A stretch of 64,000 nucleotides of DNA from Pseudomonas sp. CFBP13508 (GCF_005233515.1 NZ_QFZZ01000009.1:1-64000), one strand, 5' to 3'. Numbered from the stretch's first letter, positions 9,330-18,558 are shown. Numbers and translations: made by a program. Notes: a model not told the origin generated them from the letters alone.

Positions 9330-10052
9330 ATGCTGACTCTTCGCAAAGCCTCCGATCGCGGCCTCGCCAATCACGGCTGGTTGAAGTCGTTTCACACCTT
9401 TTCTTTCGCCAGCTACCGCAACCCGCGTGAACAGGGTTTCTCCGACCTGCTGGTGATCAACGATGACCGGGTCGCCGCCGGCAAAGGTTTTGGCCAGCAC
9501 CCGCACCTTGACATGGAGATCTTTTCCTATGTGCTCGAAGGCGCGCTGGAACACAAGGACACCCTCGGCACTGGCTCGGTGATCCGTCCCGGCGACGTGC
9601 AATTGATGAGTGCCGGCAGCGGCGTGGCGCACAGTGAGTTCAACCACTCGGCCACCAAGCCCGTGCACTTTCTGCAAATCTGGATCGTGCCGGACGTCAG
9701 CGGCGCCAAACCGCGCTATCAACAGGAGCATTTCAGCGCGCAGAAAAAACGCGGTCGCCTGCAACTGATCATCTCGCCGGATGGCAGTAAAGGTTCTCTG
9801 AAAGTCCGCCAGGACGCGCGGGTCTATGCAGGATTATTCGACGGCAAGGAAAGTGCCACGCTGCAATTGCCGGCCAATCGTTACGCCTACGTGCACGTCG
9901 CGCGTGGCAGTGTCGAACTCAATGGCCAAGCCTTGCAGGAAGGCGACGGCGTGCGGGTTCGTGAAGAACAGCTGCTCACTTTGAGCAACGGTATCGATGC
10001 CGAAGTGCTGGTGTTCGATTTGCGCCCTCAGGAGTTGCCGGAAATGCCATGA
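9330..10052 (+). CDS. Pirin family protein, YhhW-like
   Basis: 240 residues with a clear ribosome site (CAGGAGA) before ATG 9330. It is a bicupin. The N-terminal metal motif reads GFGQHPHLDMEIFSYVLEG followed by ALEHKD, the pirin His-His-His-Glu pattern, and VAHSEFNHS follows. E. coli YhhW has quercetinase activity in vitro, but the physiological role of most pirins is unclear. It is probably monocistronic, followed by a strong hairpin terminator at 10068-10096. Confidence 0.9.
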   Translation: MLTLRKASDRGLANHGWLKSFHTFSFASYRNPREQGFSDLLVINDDRVAAGKGFGQHPHLDMEIFSYVLEGALEHKDTLGTGSVIRPGDVQLMSAGSGVAHSEFNHSATKPVHFLQIWIVPDVSGAKPRYQQEHFSAQKKRGRLQLIISPDGSKGSLKVRQDARVYAGLFDGKESATLQLPANRYAYVHVARGSVELNGQALQEGDGVRVREEQLLTLSNGIDAEVLVFDLRPQELPEMP

Positions 10053-10067
10053 TCTGGCGCGATGCAG

Positions 10068-10096
10068 AACGGCCTTCCGATGAAGGCCGTTTTTTA
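10068..10096 (+). terminator. Rho-independent terminator after pirin gene
   Basis: A perfect 10-bp stem, AACGGCCTTC paired with GAAGGCCGTT, four-base loop, followed by a T-rich run. Confidence 0.9.
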
Positions 10097-10531
10097 TTGC
10101 GGCGGCACTGTTGAGGGTTGTACGACCGGTTTGGGTGACGATACCTCTTTGCCAATCTGAATCGCTGCCAGCGTGGTTTGTATGGTGGTCAACACCGCCG
10201 CCTGATTGGCGAAATGTGCGCCAACCAGCAAGGAAGCCACGCCGAGAAAATGCACAGTGGTGGCCGCCCAGTAATTGGCCTTTACCGTCGATGCCTGCCT
10301 GATCGCTTCCCGCGATTCGTCGGCAATTTTCTGCACGCCCATCCACATCACGTCATAACGCTTGTCCCGTTCCTGTAGTGCCTTGTCCCGTTCAAGATAG
10401 ACCTTGTCCCGCTCTGCCTGAGCAGCCAGGAACCCGCGAATGTCGGCGCGCATTTCTGCCACGCGGCCGTCCATCCTCGTCTCGATGGTCTCTATCCTGG
10501 CATCGAATTCTTCGCGACTTATGCTGCTCAT
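10094..10531 (-). CDS. Hypothetical coiled-coil membrane protein
   Basis: 145 residues from ATG 10531 (MSSISREEFDARIETIETRM); a longer frame reaches 10600 but adds atypical sequence. The first two thirds are charged and heptad-like, with repeated RDK units (ERDKVYLERDKALQERDKRY), predicting a coiled coil. A hydrophobic segment, VHFLGVASLLVGAHFA, follows near the C-terminus. The layout resembles small inner-membrane proteins with a cytoplasmic coiled coil. I do not recognise the family and propose no function. Confidence 0.7.
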   Translation of the reverse strand: MSSISREEFDARIETIETRMDGRVAEMRADIRGFLAAQAERDKVYLERDKALQERDKRYDVMWMGVQKIADESREAIRQASTVKANYWAATTVHFLGVASLLVGAHFANQAAVLTTIQTTLAAIQIGKEVSSPKPVVQPSTVPPQ

Positions 10532-10780
10532 GGTTTGCCTGTCCCGCCCTGCATTCGATCTGTCCGTGACCGCATATTGATTCACTTCCCTGATTTTCAA
10601 TTCGGCACCTTTCCATGGCTACGCGGCCTTCCCTGGCTCTTCCTTTCGATGCGTAACTGAGGTTCGCATCGAGCTGCAGTGACAATAGAACTCATCATTG
10701 CTTACGACAAGCCGGCCCATTCTGCCTCGGACGTAGGCTGTTTCGTCAGACCTTGTAGCCTCTGCAAAACCCTGCACCCA

Positions 10781-11656
10781 TTATTGGTTTTCCAGCGCAA
10801 AAGCCTCAACGATCTGCTCGATGACCGCCCGTACCCGCGCGGTGTGACGCAGGTCGGCGTGGGTGACCAGCCAGACTTCATACGGCAGCGGCCGGGCGCG
10901 CTCCGGCCAGAGCCTGACCAGGCCGTCGCGTTCGCCCATGTACACCGGAATTTCCCCTACACCCAGGCCGGCGGCAAGTGAGCGACGCACCAACAGGCTT
11001 GAACTGAGCGTCGCCACGATGCGCCCTCTGTTCAACGGTTCGGAGACCAGGGTCAAATCCTTTTTGCTCTGCAAATACGGCTGATAGACCACCAGATCAT
11101 GGCCCTCGAATGCACTGCCGGGCTGCGGTTCGCCGTTGCGGTCAACATAGGCCTGCGCTGCGAAAAGTCCTACAGGCCAGCGGGCGATTCGCCGGGCGAT
11201 GAGATCCGGGTTATCCGGCCGAGTATTGCGCACCGCGATATCGGCTTCGCGCTTGGCCAGACTGAGGATTTGCGTCGACGCATCCAGCTGGATCTGCACA
11301 TCCGGATGCTGATCATGCAGGCGTGCCATCGCCGGGATGATGAAGTCGATGGCCAGCGAGTCGGTGGTGCTGACGCGTACGTTACCGGTCAGACGATCAT
11401 CCAGCCCATGGATGTGCCGCTCCAGTTCCAGCGCCGAATGCTCCATTTTTTCCACGCTTCTGAGCGCCGCTTCACCGACTGCAGTCAGCGCGTAGCCATC
11501 AGAGGTGCGCAGGAACAGCGTCGCGCTCAAAGACTTCTCCAGCGCGGCGACACGCCGTCCGACCGTGGCCTGGTCCACGCCCAGAACCCGCGCAGCCCCA
11601 CGCAATGTCGACTCGCGACAGACCGCCAGAAACACTCGGGCATCATCCCAATTCAT
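10781..11656 (-). CDS. LysR family transcriptional regulator
   Basis: 291 residues. The N-terminus MNWDDARVFLAVCRESTLRG and the helix-turn-helix RVLGVDQATVGRRVAALEKS are typical LysR. Divergent from the MFS transporter gene with 112 bases between starts, and a perfect T-N11-A inverted repeat lies in that gap at 11706-11722. By the usual LysR logic it should control the transporter and itself. Confidence 0.92.
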   Translation of the reverse strand: MNWDDARVFLAVCRESTLRGAARVLGVDQATVGRRVAALEKSLSATLFLRTSDGYALTAVGEAALRSVEKMEHSALELERHIHGLDDRLTGNVRVSTTDSLAIDFIIPAMARLHDQHPDVQIQLDASTQILSLAKREADIAVRNTRPDNPDLIARRIARWPVGLFAAQAYVDRNGEPQPGSAFEGHDLVVYQPYLQSKKDLTLVSEPLNRGRIVATLSSSLLVRRSLAAGLGVGEIPVYMGERDGLVRLWPERARPLPYEVWLVTHADLRHTARVRAVIEQIVEAFALENQ

Positions 11657-11705
11657 GCTGATCCTCTTCGAAGCATTTTTGCATCAGTGTGCCGCTTAAT
11701 CGCTG

Positions 11706-11722
11706 CGTATGCGCAGCATACG
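11706..11722. promoter_or_regulatory. LysR-type operator (T-N11-A box)
   Basis: CGTATGC-GCA-GCATACG, a perfect 7-bp inverted repeat with a three-base spacer containing the T-N11-A pattern. It sits between the divergent LysR and MFS genes, the expected place for an LTTR recognition site. Confidence 0.7.
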
Positions 11723-11768
11723 ATAGCCGATAAGCTGAGCGCCATACACCTCTTGTGAGATCGCGATC

Positions 11769-12968
11769 ATGCGTACTGCAAACTCTACCGGCATCTGGCT
11801 GCCGATCTTCGCCGGACTTTGCGCCAGTCTGGTCAGCATTGGTCTGGCGCGTTTCGCTTACACGCCATTGATCCCTTCGCTGATTCAGGCGCACTGGTTT
11901 TCGGCCAATGATGTCGTCTATCTCGGCGCGGCCAATCTGGTCGGCTATTTGATCGGCGCCCTGCTCGGTCGGCCCATGGCTCACCAAACAGGCAACCGCA
12001 ACGCCTTGCGCCTGATGATGCTGGCGGTCACGGCGGCATTTTTTGCCTGTGCTTATCCGCTGTCGGTGAGCTGGTTTTTCGGCTGGCGTTTGCTGTCAGG
12101 TGTTGCTGGCGGCGCGATCATGGTGCTGGTCGCGGCAACCGTGCTGCCTCACGTTCCTGCGTCACGAAGAGGCTTGGCCAGTGGCGCAATCTTCCTTGGC
12201 ATCGGCCTCGGAATCGCCGGCTCCGGCACCATCGTGCCGCCGCTGCTGAGCCTCGGCTTGCAGGCAACGTGGCTGGGACTGGGCGCGCTGGCGTTGCTGC
12301 TGACCGCGGTGAGCTGGTTCGGCTGGCCTGCGGATACCACGCATGCCGTGGCTGCGCACGCAACGTCGGCTGATGAGCCAACACCGTCGGGCGTTTACCT
12401 GTTGTTCGCTCAATACGCGTTCATGGCTGCCGGGCTGGTACCTGCCATGGTGTTTCTGGTGGATTATGTGGCTCGCGGCTTGGGGGCCGGCGCGCATATC
12501 GGCGCAATGGTCTGGGTCATGTATGGCCTGGGGGCGATTGTCGGGCCGGTGACTTACGGCTTCCTGGCCGACCGGCTTGGCGCCCGCACCGGTATTCGAC
12601 TGGTGTTGGTAGTGCAAGCCGTCGCCCTCGGTTTGCTGGCCATGCTCCATTCGTTTCTGGCGCTGGCGTTACTGGCGGTGATTTTCGGCTCGTTCCCGCC
12701 GGGTATCGTGCCGCTGGCCCTGGCCCGCGTGCATGAACTGGTGCCGTCGCATCACCGCCAACAGATCGCCTGGAGCCGTGCCACTGTGTCATTCGCAACC
12801 TTTCAGGCGCTGGCCGGGTTTGCCTATTCGGCATTGTTCAATGCCTCGGGCGGCCAGCACACGCTGCTGTTTGTGATCGCCGCTGGCGCGATCGTCGTTG
12901 CCCTGCTGCTGGAGCAAGCCATGCGCTGGCTGCCCTCTACAACTGAACCACGTTGCGCGGCGAACTGA
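11769..12968 (+). CDS. YbfB/YjiJ family MFS transporter
   Basis: 399 residues with about twelve hydrophobic segments. The start region WLPIFAGLCASLVSIGLARF and the following YTPLIPSLIQAHWFSANDV match the YbfB/YjiJ group of major facilitator proteins. It is an inner-membrane transporter of unknown substrate, likely an exporter. It is divergent from a LysR regulator and 61 bases upstream of a quinone oxidoreductase gene in the same direction, so the two probably share a transcript and may serve one detoxification response. Confidence 0.85.
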   Translation: MRTANSTGIWLPIFAGLCASLVSIGLARFAYTPLIPSLIQAHWFSANDVVYLGAANLVGYLIGALLGRPMAHQTGNRNALRLMMLAVTAAFFACAYPLSVSWFFGWRLLSGVAGGAIMVLVAATVLPHVPASRRGLASGAIFLGIGLGIAGSGTIVPPLLSLGLQATWLGLGALALLLTAVSWFGWPADTTHAVAAHATSADEPTPSGVYLLFAQYAFMAAGLVPAMVFLVDYVARGLGAGAHIGAMVWVMYGLGAIVGPVTYGFLADRLGARTGIRLVLVVQAVALGLLAMLHSFLALALLAVIFGSFPPGIVPLALARVHELVPSHHRQQIAWSRATVSFATFQALAGFAYSALFNASGGQHTLLFVIAAGAIVVALLLEQAMRWLPSTTEPRCAAN

Positions 12969-13029
12969 AGGGAATCATTGCGCGCTGCCAGCGTTCCCAT
13001 CTACACGACCTTTTTCACAGGAATCGACA

Positions 13030-14028
13030 ATGTCACTGCCCAACGAAATGACCCGTTTTGAAATCACCGAACCCGGCGGCCCTGAAGTATTGCAAGCCAG
13101 GCGCGTGCCTCTGCCGACCGTTGCCGAAGGCCAAGTGCTTATCCGCGTTCACGCTGCCGGCATCAATCGTCCGGATGCCTTGCAGCGCGCCGGCAAATAT
13201 CCGATGAAACCCGGGATGGACCCGATTCCCGGCCTGGAAGTGGCTGGCGAAGTGGTTGCACTGGGTCCCGGAGTTACGCGGTTCGCTGTGGGCGATCGTG
13301 TTTGCGCACTGACCAATGGCGGCGGATACGCCGAGTATTGCGCGGTACCAGCCGGCCAGACTTTGCCTGTGCCGGATGGAGTCGATTGGGTCCAGGCCGC
13401 CGCGATTCCGGAAACGTTTTTCACCGTCTGGGCCAACCTGTTTGGCCTCGGCGGTGCCAAGGCCGGCCAGCGCGTGCTGATTCACGGCGGCACCAGCGGT
13501 ATCGGCACCACCGCGCTGATGCTCTGCCGTGAATTCGGTATCGAAGCGTTCGCCACCGCCGGCAGTCCTGAAAAATGCGCCGCAATCAGTAAACTTGGCG
13601 GGCAGCCGATCAACTATCGGGAAGAAGATTTTGCCAAGGTCATTGCCGAGAAGACCGCAAATCAAGGCGTGAACGTGATTCTCGACATCATGGGCAGCTC
13701 GTACCTCAACGGAAATATCAGCGCACTGGCAATGGATGGGCGACTGGTGATGCTCGGCTTCCTCGGCGGCGCCCGCGCTAACGATGTGGATTTGTTGGCG
13801 ATCCTCGGCAAACGCGCGGTGGTCACCGGTTCGCTGCTACGCGCGCGCACCGCTGCGGAGAAAGCCGCCATCGCCGATCAACTGCAAGAACACGTTTGGC
13901 CTGCCCTCAGCGCCGGGCGCTGCCTACCGATCATCGACAAGGTTTACCCGATGGCTGACGCGGCTCAGGCCCACGCCCGCATGGAGGGCGGCGATCATAT
14001 CGGCAAGATCGTCCTGCAAGTCGCGTGA
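13030..14028 (+). CDS. NAD(P)H-quinone oxidoreductase, PIG3 type
   Basis: 332 residues; ATG 13030 has CAGGAA upstream. Zinc-independent medium-chain dehydrogenase/reductase: GroES-like N-terminal half (ILIRV-type segment VLIRVHAAGINRPDAL, then GLEVAGEVVALG), then a Rossmann domain with the nucleotide motif HGGTSGIGTTALML near residue 150. The closest recognised group is the PIG3-like NAD(P)H quinone oxidoreductases. It follows the MFS gene, consistent with a shared response to electrophiles or quinones, though this is inferred from position. Confidence 0.88.
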   Translation: MSLPNEMTRFEITEPGGPEVLQARRVPLPTVAEGQVLIRVHAAGINRPDALQRAGKYPMKPGMDPIPGLEVAGEVVALGPGVTRFAVGDRVCALTNGGGYAEYCAVPAGQTLPVPDGVDWVQAAAIPETFFTVWANLFGLGGAKAGQRVLIHGGTSGIGTTALMLCREFGIEAFATAGSPEKCAAISKLGGQPINYREEDFAKVIAEKTANQGVNVILDIMGSSYLNGNISALAMDGRLVMLGFLGGARANDVDLLAILGKRAVVTGSLLRARTAAEKAAIADQLQEHVWPALSAGRCLPIIDKVYPMADAAQAHARMEGGDHIGKIVLQVA

Positions 14029-14141
14029 GCGATTGCAGCATCCTGTAATCGTTGCACATGCACGGTGGTCGAAAATAATCACGCGCAGACCAAGGCATCT
14101 GGTAAAAAGCGTTCTTTGTCTGCGCCGTGGTGAAACGATTA

Positions 14142-15086
14142 ATGTTCCTGTCCTTGCTGACTCGCCTGCGACGCCGCCGCCTGGCGTTCGCCATGATGGC
14201 CGCGCTGATCATTGGCGTGCCGACGAGTTGTGCGGTACTGGAACACACCGAGCGCAAACTGCTGTTTCGTATCGAGACGGGCACCGCCGGCTGGTATCGC
14301 GGTCTGCCCGGCAGCGTTCAGGAACTCGATCTGCAACCGAAGAGTTTCAAGGCCGGGCAGAACATCCATGCCTGGTGGTGGCCGGCGGAACGTGCCAATG
14401 CCCCGGCAATCCTTTACTTGCATGGCGTGCGCTGGAACCTCACCGGACAGTTGTTTCGCATAGAGCAGCTACGCGCGGCGGGTTATTCGGTGCTGGCTAT
14501 CGATTATCGCGGGTTTGGCCAGAGCAAGGGCGATCTGCCGTCGGAGAGCAGCGTTTATGAAGATGCCCGCGTCGCGTGGGAACGCTTCCAGTTGCTGCAA
14601 CCGGACCCGAACAAGCGCCTGATCTACGGCCACTCTCTCGGTGGCGCGGTGGCGATTGATCTGGCGGCCGAACTGGGACAGAACGCGGCGCGCAACCACA
14701 CACCGCTGCCGGTACGCGGTCTGGTCATTGAATCAACCTTCACTTCCTTGGCCGATGTCGCCGCCGCCGTGGCGAACACCTCGCTCCCGGTGCGCTGGTT
14801 GCTGTCGCAGAAATTCGATTCCATCGACAAGATCGCCGATATTCATATGCCGCTTTTGGTGGTGCATGGCCTGGCTGATGCCTTCGTGCCGCCGCGCTTC
14901 AGCGAGCAGCTATTCAATGCCGCTGAGCAGCCCAAGCGTCTGCTGCTGGTGCCCGGAGCAACGCACAACAACAGCATGGCGCTGGGCGGTCAGGGTTATC
15001 GCAAGGCCCTGGATGCGCTGATGCAGACCAGACCGTTGCCGAGGGTTGCCGGGCCGACGGTGGCCAAAGGCTCGCGCGACTCTTGA
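14142..15086 (+). CDS. Membrane-anchored alpha/beta hydrolase
   Basis: About 314 residues from ATG 14142, which has a GGTGA-like site upstream; GTG 14127 is an alternative. The basic N-terminus LTRLRRRRLAF precedes a hydrophobic segment (MMAALIIGVPTSCAVL) acting as signal or anchor. The hydrolase fold follows, with YLHGVRWN, DYRGFGQSKG, the nucleophile elbow GHSLGGAVA, an Asp in HGLADAFV and the His in PGATHNN. It resembles Bem46/YfhR-like serine hydrolases, whose natural substrate is not known. It overlaps nothing and is followed after 52 bases by a membrane protein gene. Confidence 0.8.
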   Translation: MFLSLLTRLRRRRLAFAMMAALIIGVPTSCAVLEHTERKLLFRIETGTAGWYRGLPGSVQELDLQPKSFKAGQNIHAWWWPAERANAPAILYLHGVRWNLTGQLFRIEQLRAAGYSVLAIDYRGFGQSKGDLPSESSVYEDARVAWERFQLLQPDPNKRLIYGHSLGGAVAIDLAAELGQNAARNHTPLPVRGLVIESTFTSLADVAAAVANTSLPVRWLLSQKFDSIDKIADIHMPLLVVHGLADAFVPPRFSEQLFNAAEQPKRLLLVPGATHNNSMALGGQGYRKALDALMQTRPLPRVAGPTVAKGSRDS

Positions 15087-15138
15087 TCAGCGCACTGGCA
15101 TACTGGCGCCCCTTGCGACACCACAAAAAGGACTGAGT

Positions 15139-15741
15139 GTGTTAACCCGCCCCAATGCCCAATGGATTTACTACCCGATTTGCTGGCTTGCTGTTCTCTC
15201 ACTGCTGCTGCACATCGCTTTCTATGACTGGAATCTCCTCACCCCAATCGACGTCGGTGGTACCTTCATGGGGGGAATGGGCGGCCAGCTGTTCGCCAGT
15301 GGCTGGGTCGCCGCCACTGTAGCTTTGTTATTGGCCATGCTGGTGCGCATACCAGGCGCGATTCATGCCTGCATACTCGCCGGCCTTATGCCGTTGGCCA
15401 TCGGCGTCTGGTGGCAAATCAACTATCCCGACGACGCGGAACAGCGCATCTACAGCATCAGCCCTCACGAGATCGGCAGTGCGATGCTGATCGGTGCGGT
15501 GTTATTCGGGCTCGGCCTGTTTTTGCGTTCCAGGCTTAACAAGCAAAACAAAGGCGCGCCTACACTTTGGGCAATGATCGGCAGATCAGCCACGGCGATT
15601 CTCATATCGACAGTATTTATTGGCGTGCCCATTTATGTCGCCAGGCAGATGTCACTGCCGCATTGTGCGTTCACCAAAGACGGCCAGCAGTTGACCATAT
15701 GTTTGAGTGACGACGACAACGAACGCGTGATCGTCGACTGA
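15139..15741 (+). CDS. Hypothetical inner-membrane protein
   Basis: 200 residues from GTG 15139, chosen for the AAAGGA site upstream. Four hydrophobic segments are visible: WIYYPICWLAVLSLLLHIAF, WVAATVALLLAMLV, HACILAGLMPLAIGVWW with a later GSAMLIGAVLFGLGLF, and ATAILISTVFIGVPIYV. A short C-terminal tail, LPHCAFTKDGQQLTICLSDD, probably faces the periplasm. Family not recognised. It may be co-transcribed with the hydrolase upstream. Confidence 0.7.
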   Translation: MLTRPNAQWIYYPICWLAVLSLLLHIAFYDWNLLTPIDVGGTFMGGMGGQLFASGWVAATVALLLAMLVRIPGAIHACILAGLMPLAIGVWWQINYPDDAEQRIYSISPHEIGSAMLIGAVLFGLGLFLRSRLNKQNKGAPTLWAMIGRSATAILISTVFIGVPIYVARQMSLPHCAFTKDGQQLTICLSDDDNERVIVD

Positions 15742-15763
15742 ATATTTCGCCACCGTTCAAAAA

Positions 15764-15796
15764 ACACAAAAAAGCCCAACCAGTCAGGTTGGGCTT
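15764..15796 (-). terminator. Bidirectional terminator between convergent genes
   Basis: AAGCCCAAC and GTTGGGCTT form a 9-bp stem. The T-run is strong on the minus strand, ending the small gene at 15803-16132, and weak on the plus strand. Confidence 0.85.
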
Positions 15797-15802
15797 CTTG
15801 GC

Positions 15803-16132
15803 TTATCGCCGTGCCAACTCGTGGCGTACGCACTGTTCGTAATAGGTCTGCTTGACCGCTGCCGGTTTGAGTTTCGAACTGCTGTTATAGGTCTGCTCGG
15901 TAATTCCCATCGCGGTCATACGCATCCAGGGTTGCTGGAACCGGCGAACCTGCAATTGCTTGCGCGCGCCATACAGCGAGACTCCGGACAGCTTGGATTG
16001 CTGCGCACCGGCAGCAATGTCCGAGCCCCAGGCGCAGGCAAAGCGATGGCCCTTGCTTAACTCTTTTGCCTGCACTCCCGAAGCGATCAAAGCCAGGGAA
16101 AGCATCGCAACGGTGATGACAATCGTCCGCAT
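15803..16132 (-). CDS. Small periplasmic protein, hypothetical
   Basis: 109 residues with a signal peptide (MRTIVITVAMLSLALIASGV, then QA) and a mature part of about 88 residues containing two cysteines, one in FACAWGSD and one in YYEQCVRHE, which could form a disulphide. No family recognised. It diverges from the small alanine- and glycine-rich gene at 16320 and ends at a strong terminator. Confidence 0.75.
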   Translation of the reverse strand: MRTIVITVAMLSLALIASGVQAKELSKGHRFACAWGSDIAAGAQQSKLSGVSLYGARKQLQVRRFQQPWMRMTAMGITEQTYNSSSKLKPAAVKQTYYEQCVRHELARR

Positions 16133-16319
16133 ATAGCCAACCTAACCTTTTGAAAAAAAGGCGATTTTGCCGGGGCGAAAGGTCTCTGGGGGCCAGCAAT
16201 TTGCCTGCTGTCAGGATTTTTTTCATCAGGGTGAAATTCGCCGTTCGTCCAGTACCGCGCACCTTCGCCAGACAGGCCTATCCAACGCTGTACATTCCAC
16301 CTCGCAGAAGGCCCACGTG

Positions 16320-16595
16320 ATGAACAAGAAAATTTTCGCCTTGTCGTTTTTCAGCCTGTGCCTGATCGGCCCAATTCACGTTTCGGCAGCCGAATCCACG
16401 GCGGGCGCCGCCACCCCCGCCACCGCCCTGCCCGGCGTCAATCATGCAGAAAGCTCTCGCGATCATGATGAGAAGGCGAACAAGAAAGGCGAAGAGTCGT
16501 CAGGCGCCAACGCAGGCTCCCAGCCGCATGAGACAGAAAAGGATGCCGCGACGTCGAGCGATTCCAACGACCTAGATAAAAAACCCGCTCAGTAA
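16320..16595 (+). CDS. Small secreted hydrophilic protein
   Basis: 91 residues from ATG 16320. The signal peptide MNKKIFALSFFSLCLIGPI is followed by HVSAAES, a plausible cleavage site. The mature part is rich in Ala, Ser, Asp, Glu and Lys (KANKKGEESSGANAGSQPHE) and looks disordered. Family and function are not recognised. Confidence 0.65.
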   Translation: MNKKIFALSFFSLCLIGPIHVSAAESTAGAATPATALPGVNHAESSRDHDEKANKKGEESSGANAGSQPHETEKDAATSSDSNDLDKKPAQ

Positions 16596-16722
16596 GAGTG
16601 GATTCGCTTTTGGTAACGAAAATCCGACACCGAAACTAGCGCAACACCGGGTGATATCAATATGATGCGCGCACTGGCCGCCATAGAGGGCGGCCAGAGG
16701 AAAATACATCCAAGGAATGCAA

Positions 16723-16938
16723 ATGAAAGATTTCGTCATCGGCGTCAACAACATCGTTCTCTACATCGCACTGGCGGTCATCCTGATCGTTTCCCTCTTC
16801 ATGATGAGCCAGAGCTTTCTCTCGGGTCTCGGTATGTTCGTAGGCGGCACCCTGGGCTGGTGCATCGTCTCCGGCTTCTGGTTCGTGCAATCGGCGACCT
16901 ATGAAGAACTGCGCAAGTTGAACTCGAAAACCAACTGA
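16723..16938 (+). CDS. Small membrane protein, hypothetical
   Basis: 71 residues from ATG 16723, preferred over ATG 16717 because AAGGA lies six bases upstream of the former. Two hydrophobic segments (NIVLYIALAVILIVSLFMM and a GMFVGGTLGWCIVSGFWFV hairpin) suggest a two-pass membrane protein with a short charged tail (ATYEELRKLNSK). Followed by a strong terminator at 16968-16997. Confidence 0.75.
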   Translation: MKDFVIGVNNIVLYIALAVILIVSLFMMSQSFLSGLGMFVGGTLGWCIVSGFWFVQSATYEELRKLNSKTN

Positions 16939-16967
16939 TCTGCGCCGAGTATTCGTTAAAGAGAAAA

Positions 16968-16997
16968 GGCCAATGTCATCGACATTGGCCTTTTTTT
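16968..16997 (+). terminator. Rho-independent terminator
   Basis: GGCCAATGTC, three-base loop, GACATTGGCC, then seven T. Ends the small membrane protein gene. Confidence 0.92.
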
Positions 16998-17018
16998 AGC
17001 GGCGAAGAGACTGGCTGG

Positions 17019-17306
17019 TCATTGTTTGGTGCACTGAGCGCCCAGTCCCATGCCCATGGAACCCAGGGCTACCATCGGACCGCTCGGCAATTCGCAGGTA
17101 TATTCGCCACTTTCGGTTTGAGCGGTGTAGAACGTTGTATTGAAGTCGCTGCGGATGTTGGAAACCTTGATCACGGGTTTGCCGATGGAGGTCTGTGCGC
17201 GATTCTTGAGATCACTCTCCCCCGGCTTCACGGTCTGGCATCCCGTGACCGCGAGGACCAGTGTTGCGATTAAAGCGAGAACCGGAATAGTCCTTGATGA
17301 ATTCAT
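17019..17306 (-). CDS. Small lipoprotein, hypothetical
   Basis: 95 residues. The N-terminus MNSSRTIPVLALIATLVLAV runs into TGC, a lipobox (LAVTGC), so the mature protein begins with a lipidated Cys near residue 23. The mature part holds two further cysteines, in EYTCELP and GAQCTKQ. No family recognised; outer-membrane location is likely because the residue after the Cys is Gln rather than Asp. Confidence 0.75.
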   Translation of the reverse strand: MNSSRTIPVLALIATLVLAVTGCQTVKPGESDLKNRAQTSIGKPVIKVSNIRSDFNTTFYTAQTESGEYTCELPSGPMVALGSMGMGLGAQCTKQ

Positions 17307-17478
17307 TGCAGATCGACCTTTTTGATTTTGTACCGGAAAATTTGACAGTCAGCTGCCAAGCGACAGGACTTTAAGGTCGAGCCGGAACAGGGGCAATTAG
17401 GTCGGATGTGCTAATGGCTCAAGGCTAGCGGCGCTCTCAGTGAAGTTTTGCGACTGCCTTCGGGATCGCAGGTCGCTG

Positions 17479-18504
17479 CTAATGAGTTTGTAAAACTGCT
17501 ATACGCAAGCGATCACTGCCCTCCTCCTGGCAATCGATACGGACGGGCAAAAACATCTGGATGACTTCAATGTTGCTGCGCAAATGATCAGTCATGCGCG
17601 GCGTGGTGAACGATCCACCGCCGGCCAGCGCCATCGGCAACAGCAACTGATCGGCCAAGTGCTCAGCGACCGCAGCACCACTACGCAGCCAGTCAGCAGC
17701 CTGATTGATCGCGGCATCCGCTACTTTCTCAGCGCGTAACGACACTTGGCCAAATGCGCTGAACACTTCAGTGACGTGTTCGAAAACGTACTCCAGCAAT
17801 AACACATTGCCCGGGCCGCGTGCCGGATCAAGCGTCACCGCTTGCAGCGTCTCCGCAAGCCAGTTCAACCGCTTGGCCACTTGGCTCAGTTCTCGCTGAG
17901 CGACGGTAGGCGCAAGTCCGGCAGTCAGCGCCAGAGCCTGCCGTGAAATCGCCTCGCCGCGCTCACACACATCCAGTCGCGTCAGGCGCGACGGCTGCAC
18001 CGTCACGGCAATCTCGCCACCGCCAGCCGGTACGAAACCATGACGCAGCAACTCCAGCTCGACATTGCCGCCCATGCGCCGCAGCAGCGGTAGCCAACTG
18101 CGCGAGAGGAAATCCGTCGGCGGTGCCAGCGGATTGTGCGTGCCACCGGAGATCGTCACCCGACTGGTTTGAGGCGCCTGCAACAGGGCTGGCAACAAAG
18201 TCTGTAACACCAGCGTGCAACTGCCGGCCGTGCCGATGGCGAACCTGAAATCGCCGGCACGAATTTCGCGCGGTTCGAAGCTCAAAGCCTGTGAACCCAA
18301 GTGCGCACCCGATATCTGTGCGCCGCAAACCTCGGCCGCCGCCATCACGGCTGTCAGATGTTGACGCAGCAATCCCGGACGGCTGCGTCTGGCGCGGATC
18401 TGTTTAATACGAAACGCCCGGCCTGTCACCATCGACAGGCTCAGCGCACTGCGCAACACCTGACCGCCACCAATGGCGCCGTCCAGTTCAATTATTTCTT
18501 TCAT
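17479..18504 (-). CDS. rtcA: RNA 3'-terminal phosphate cyclase
   Basis: 341 residues from ATG 18504 with AAGGA upstream. RtcA converts RNA 3'-phosphate ends to 2',3'-cyclic phosphate using ATP through a covalent enzyme-AMP. Family signatures: ALSLSMVTG, SRPGLLRQHLTAV, FAIGTAGSCTLVLQTLLPAL, and LADQLLLPMALAGGGSFT followed by the TDHLRSN segment that holds the catalytic His. The N-terminal motif reads LDGAIGGGQVLRS, two residues shorter than the DGxxGEGGGQ form I know from E. coli; the Glu is missing. It lies 172 bases downstream of rtcB. Confidence 0.93.
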   Translation of the reverse strand: MKEIIELDGAIGGGQVLRSALSLSMVTGRAFRIKQIRARRSRPGLLRQHLTAVMAAAEVCGAQISGAHLGSQALSFEPREIRAGDFRFAIGTAGSCTLVLQTLLPALLQAPQTSRVTISGGTHNPLAPPTDFLSRSWLPLLRRMGGNVELELLRHGFVPAGGGEIAVTVQPSRLTRLDVCERGEAISRQALALTAGLAPTVAQRELSQVAKRLNWLAETLQAVTLDPARGPGNVLLLEYVFEHVTEVFSAFGQVSLRAEKVADAAINQAADWLRSGAAVAEHLADQLLLPMALAGGGSFTTPRMTDHLRSNIEVIQMFLPVRIDCQEEGSDRLRIAVLQTH

Positions 18505-18558
18505 TGCCAATCCTTATGCATACAGCCCGACGATATCCCTGAGGTACCGATACTGCCG

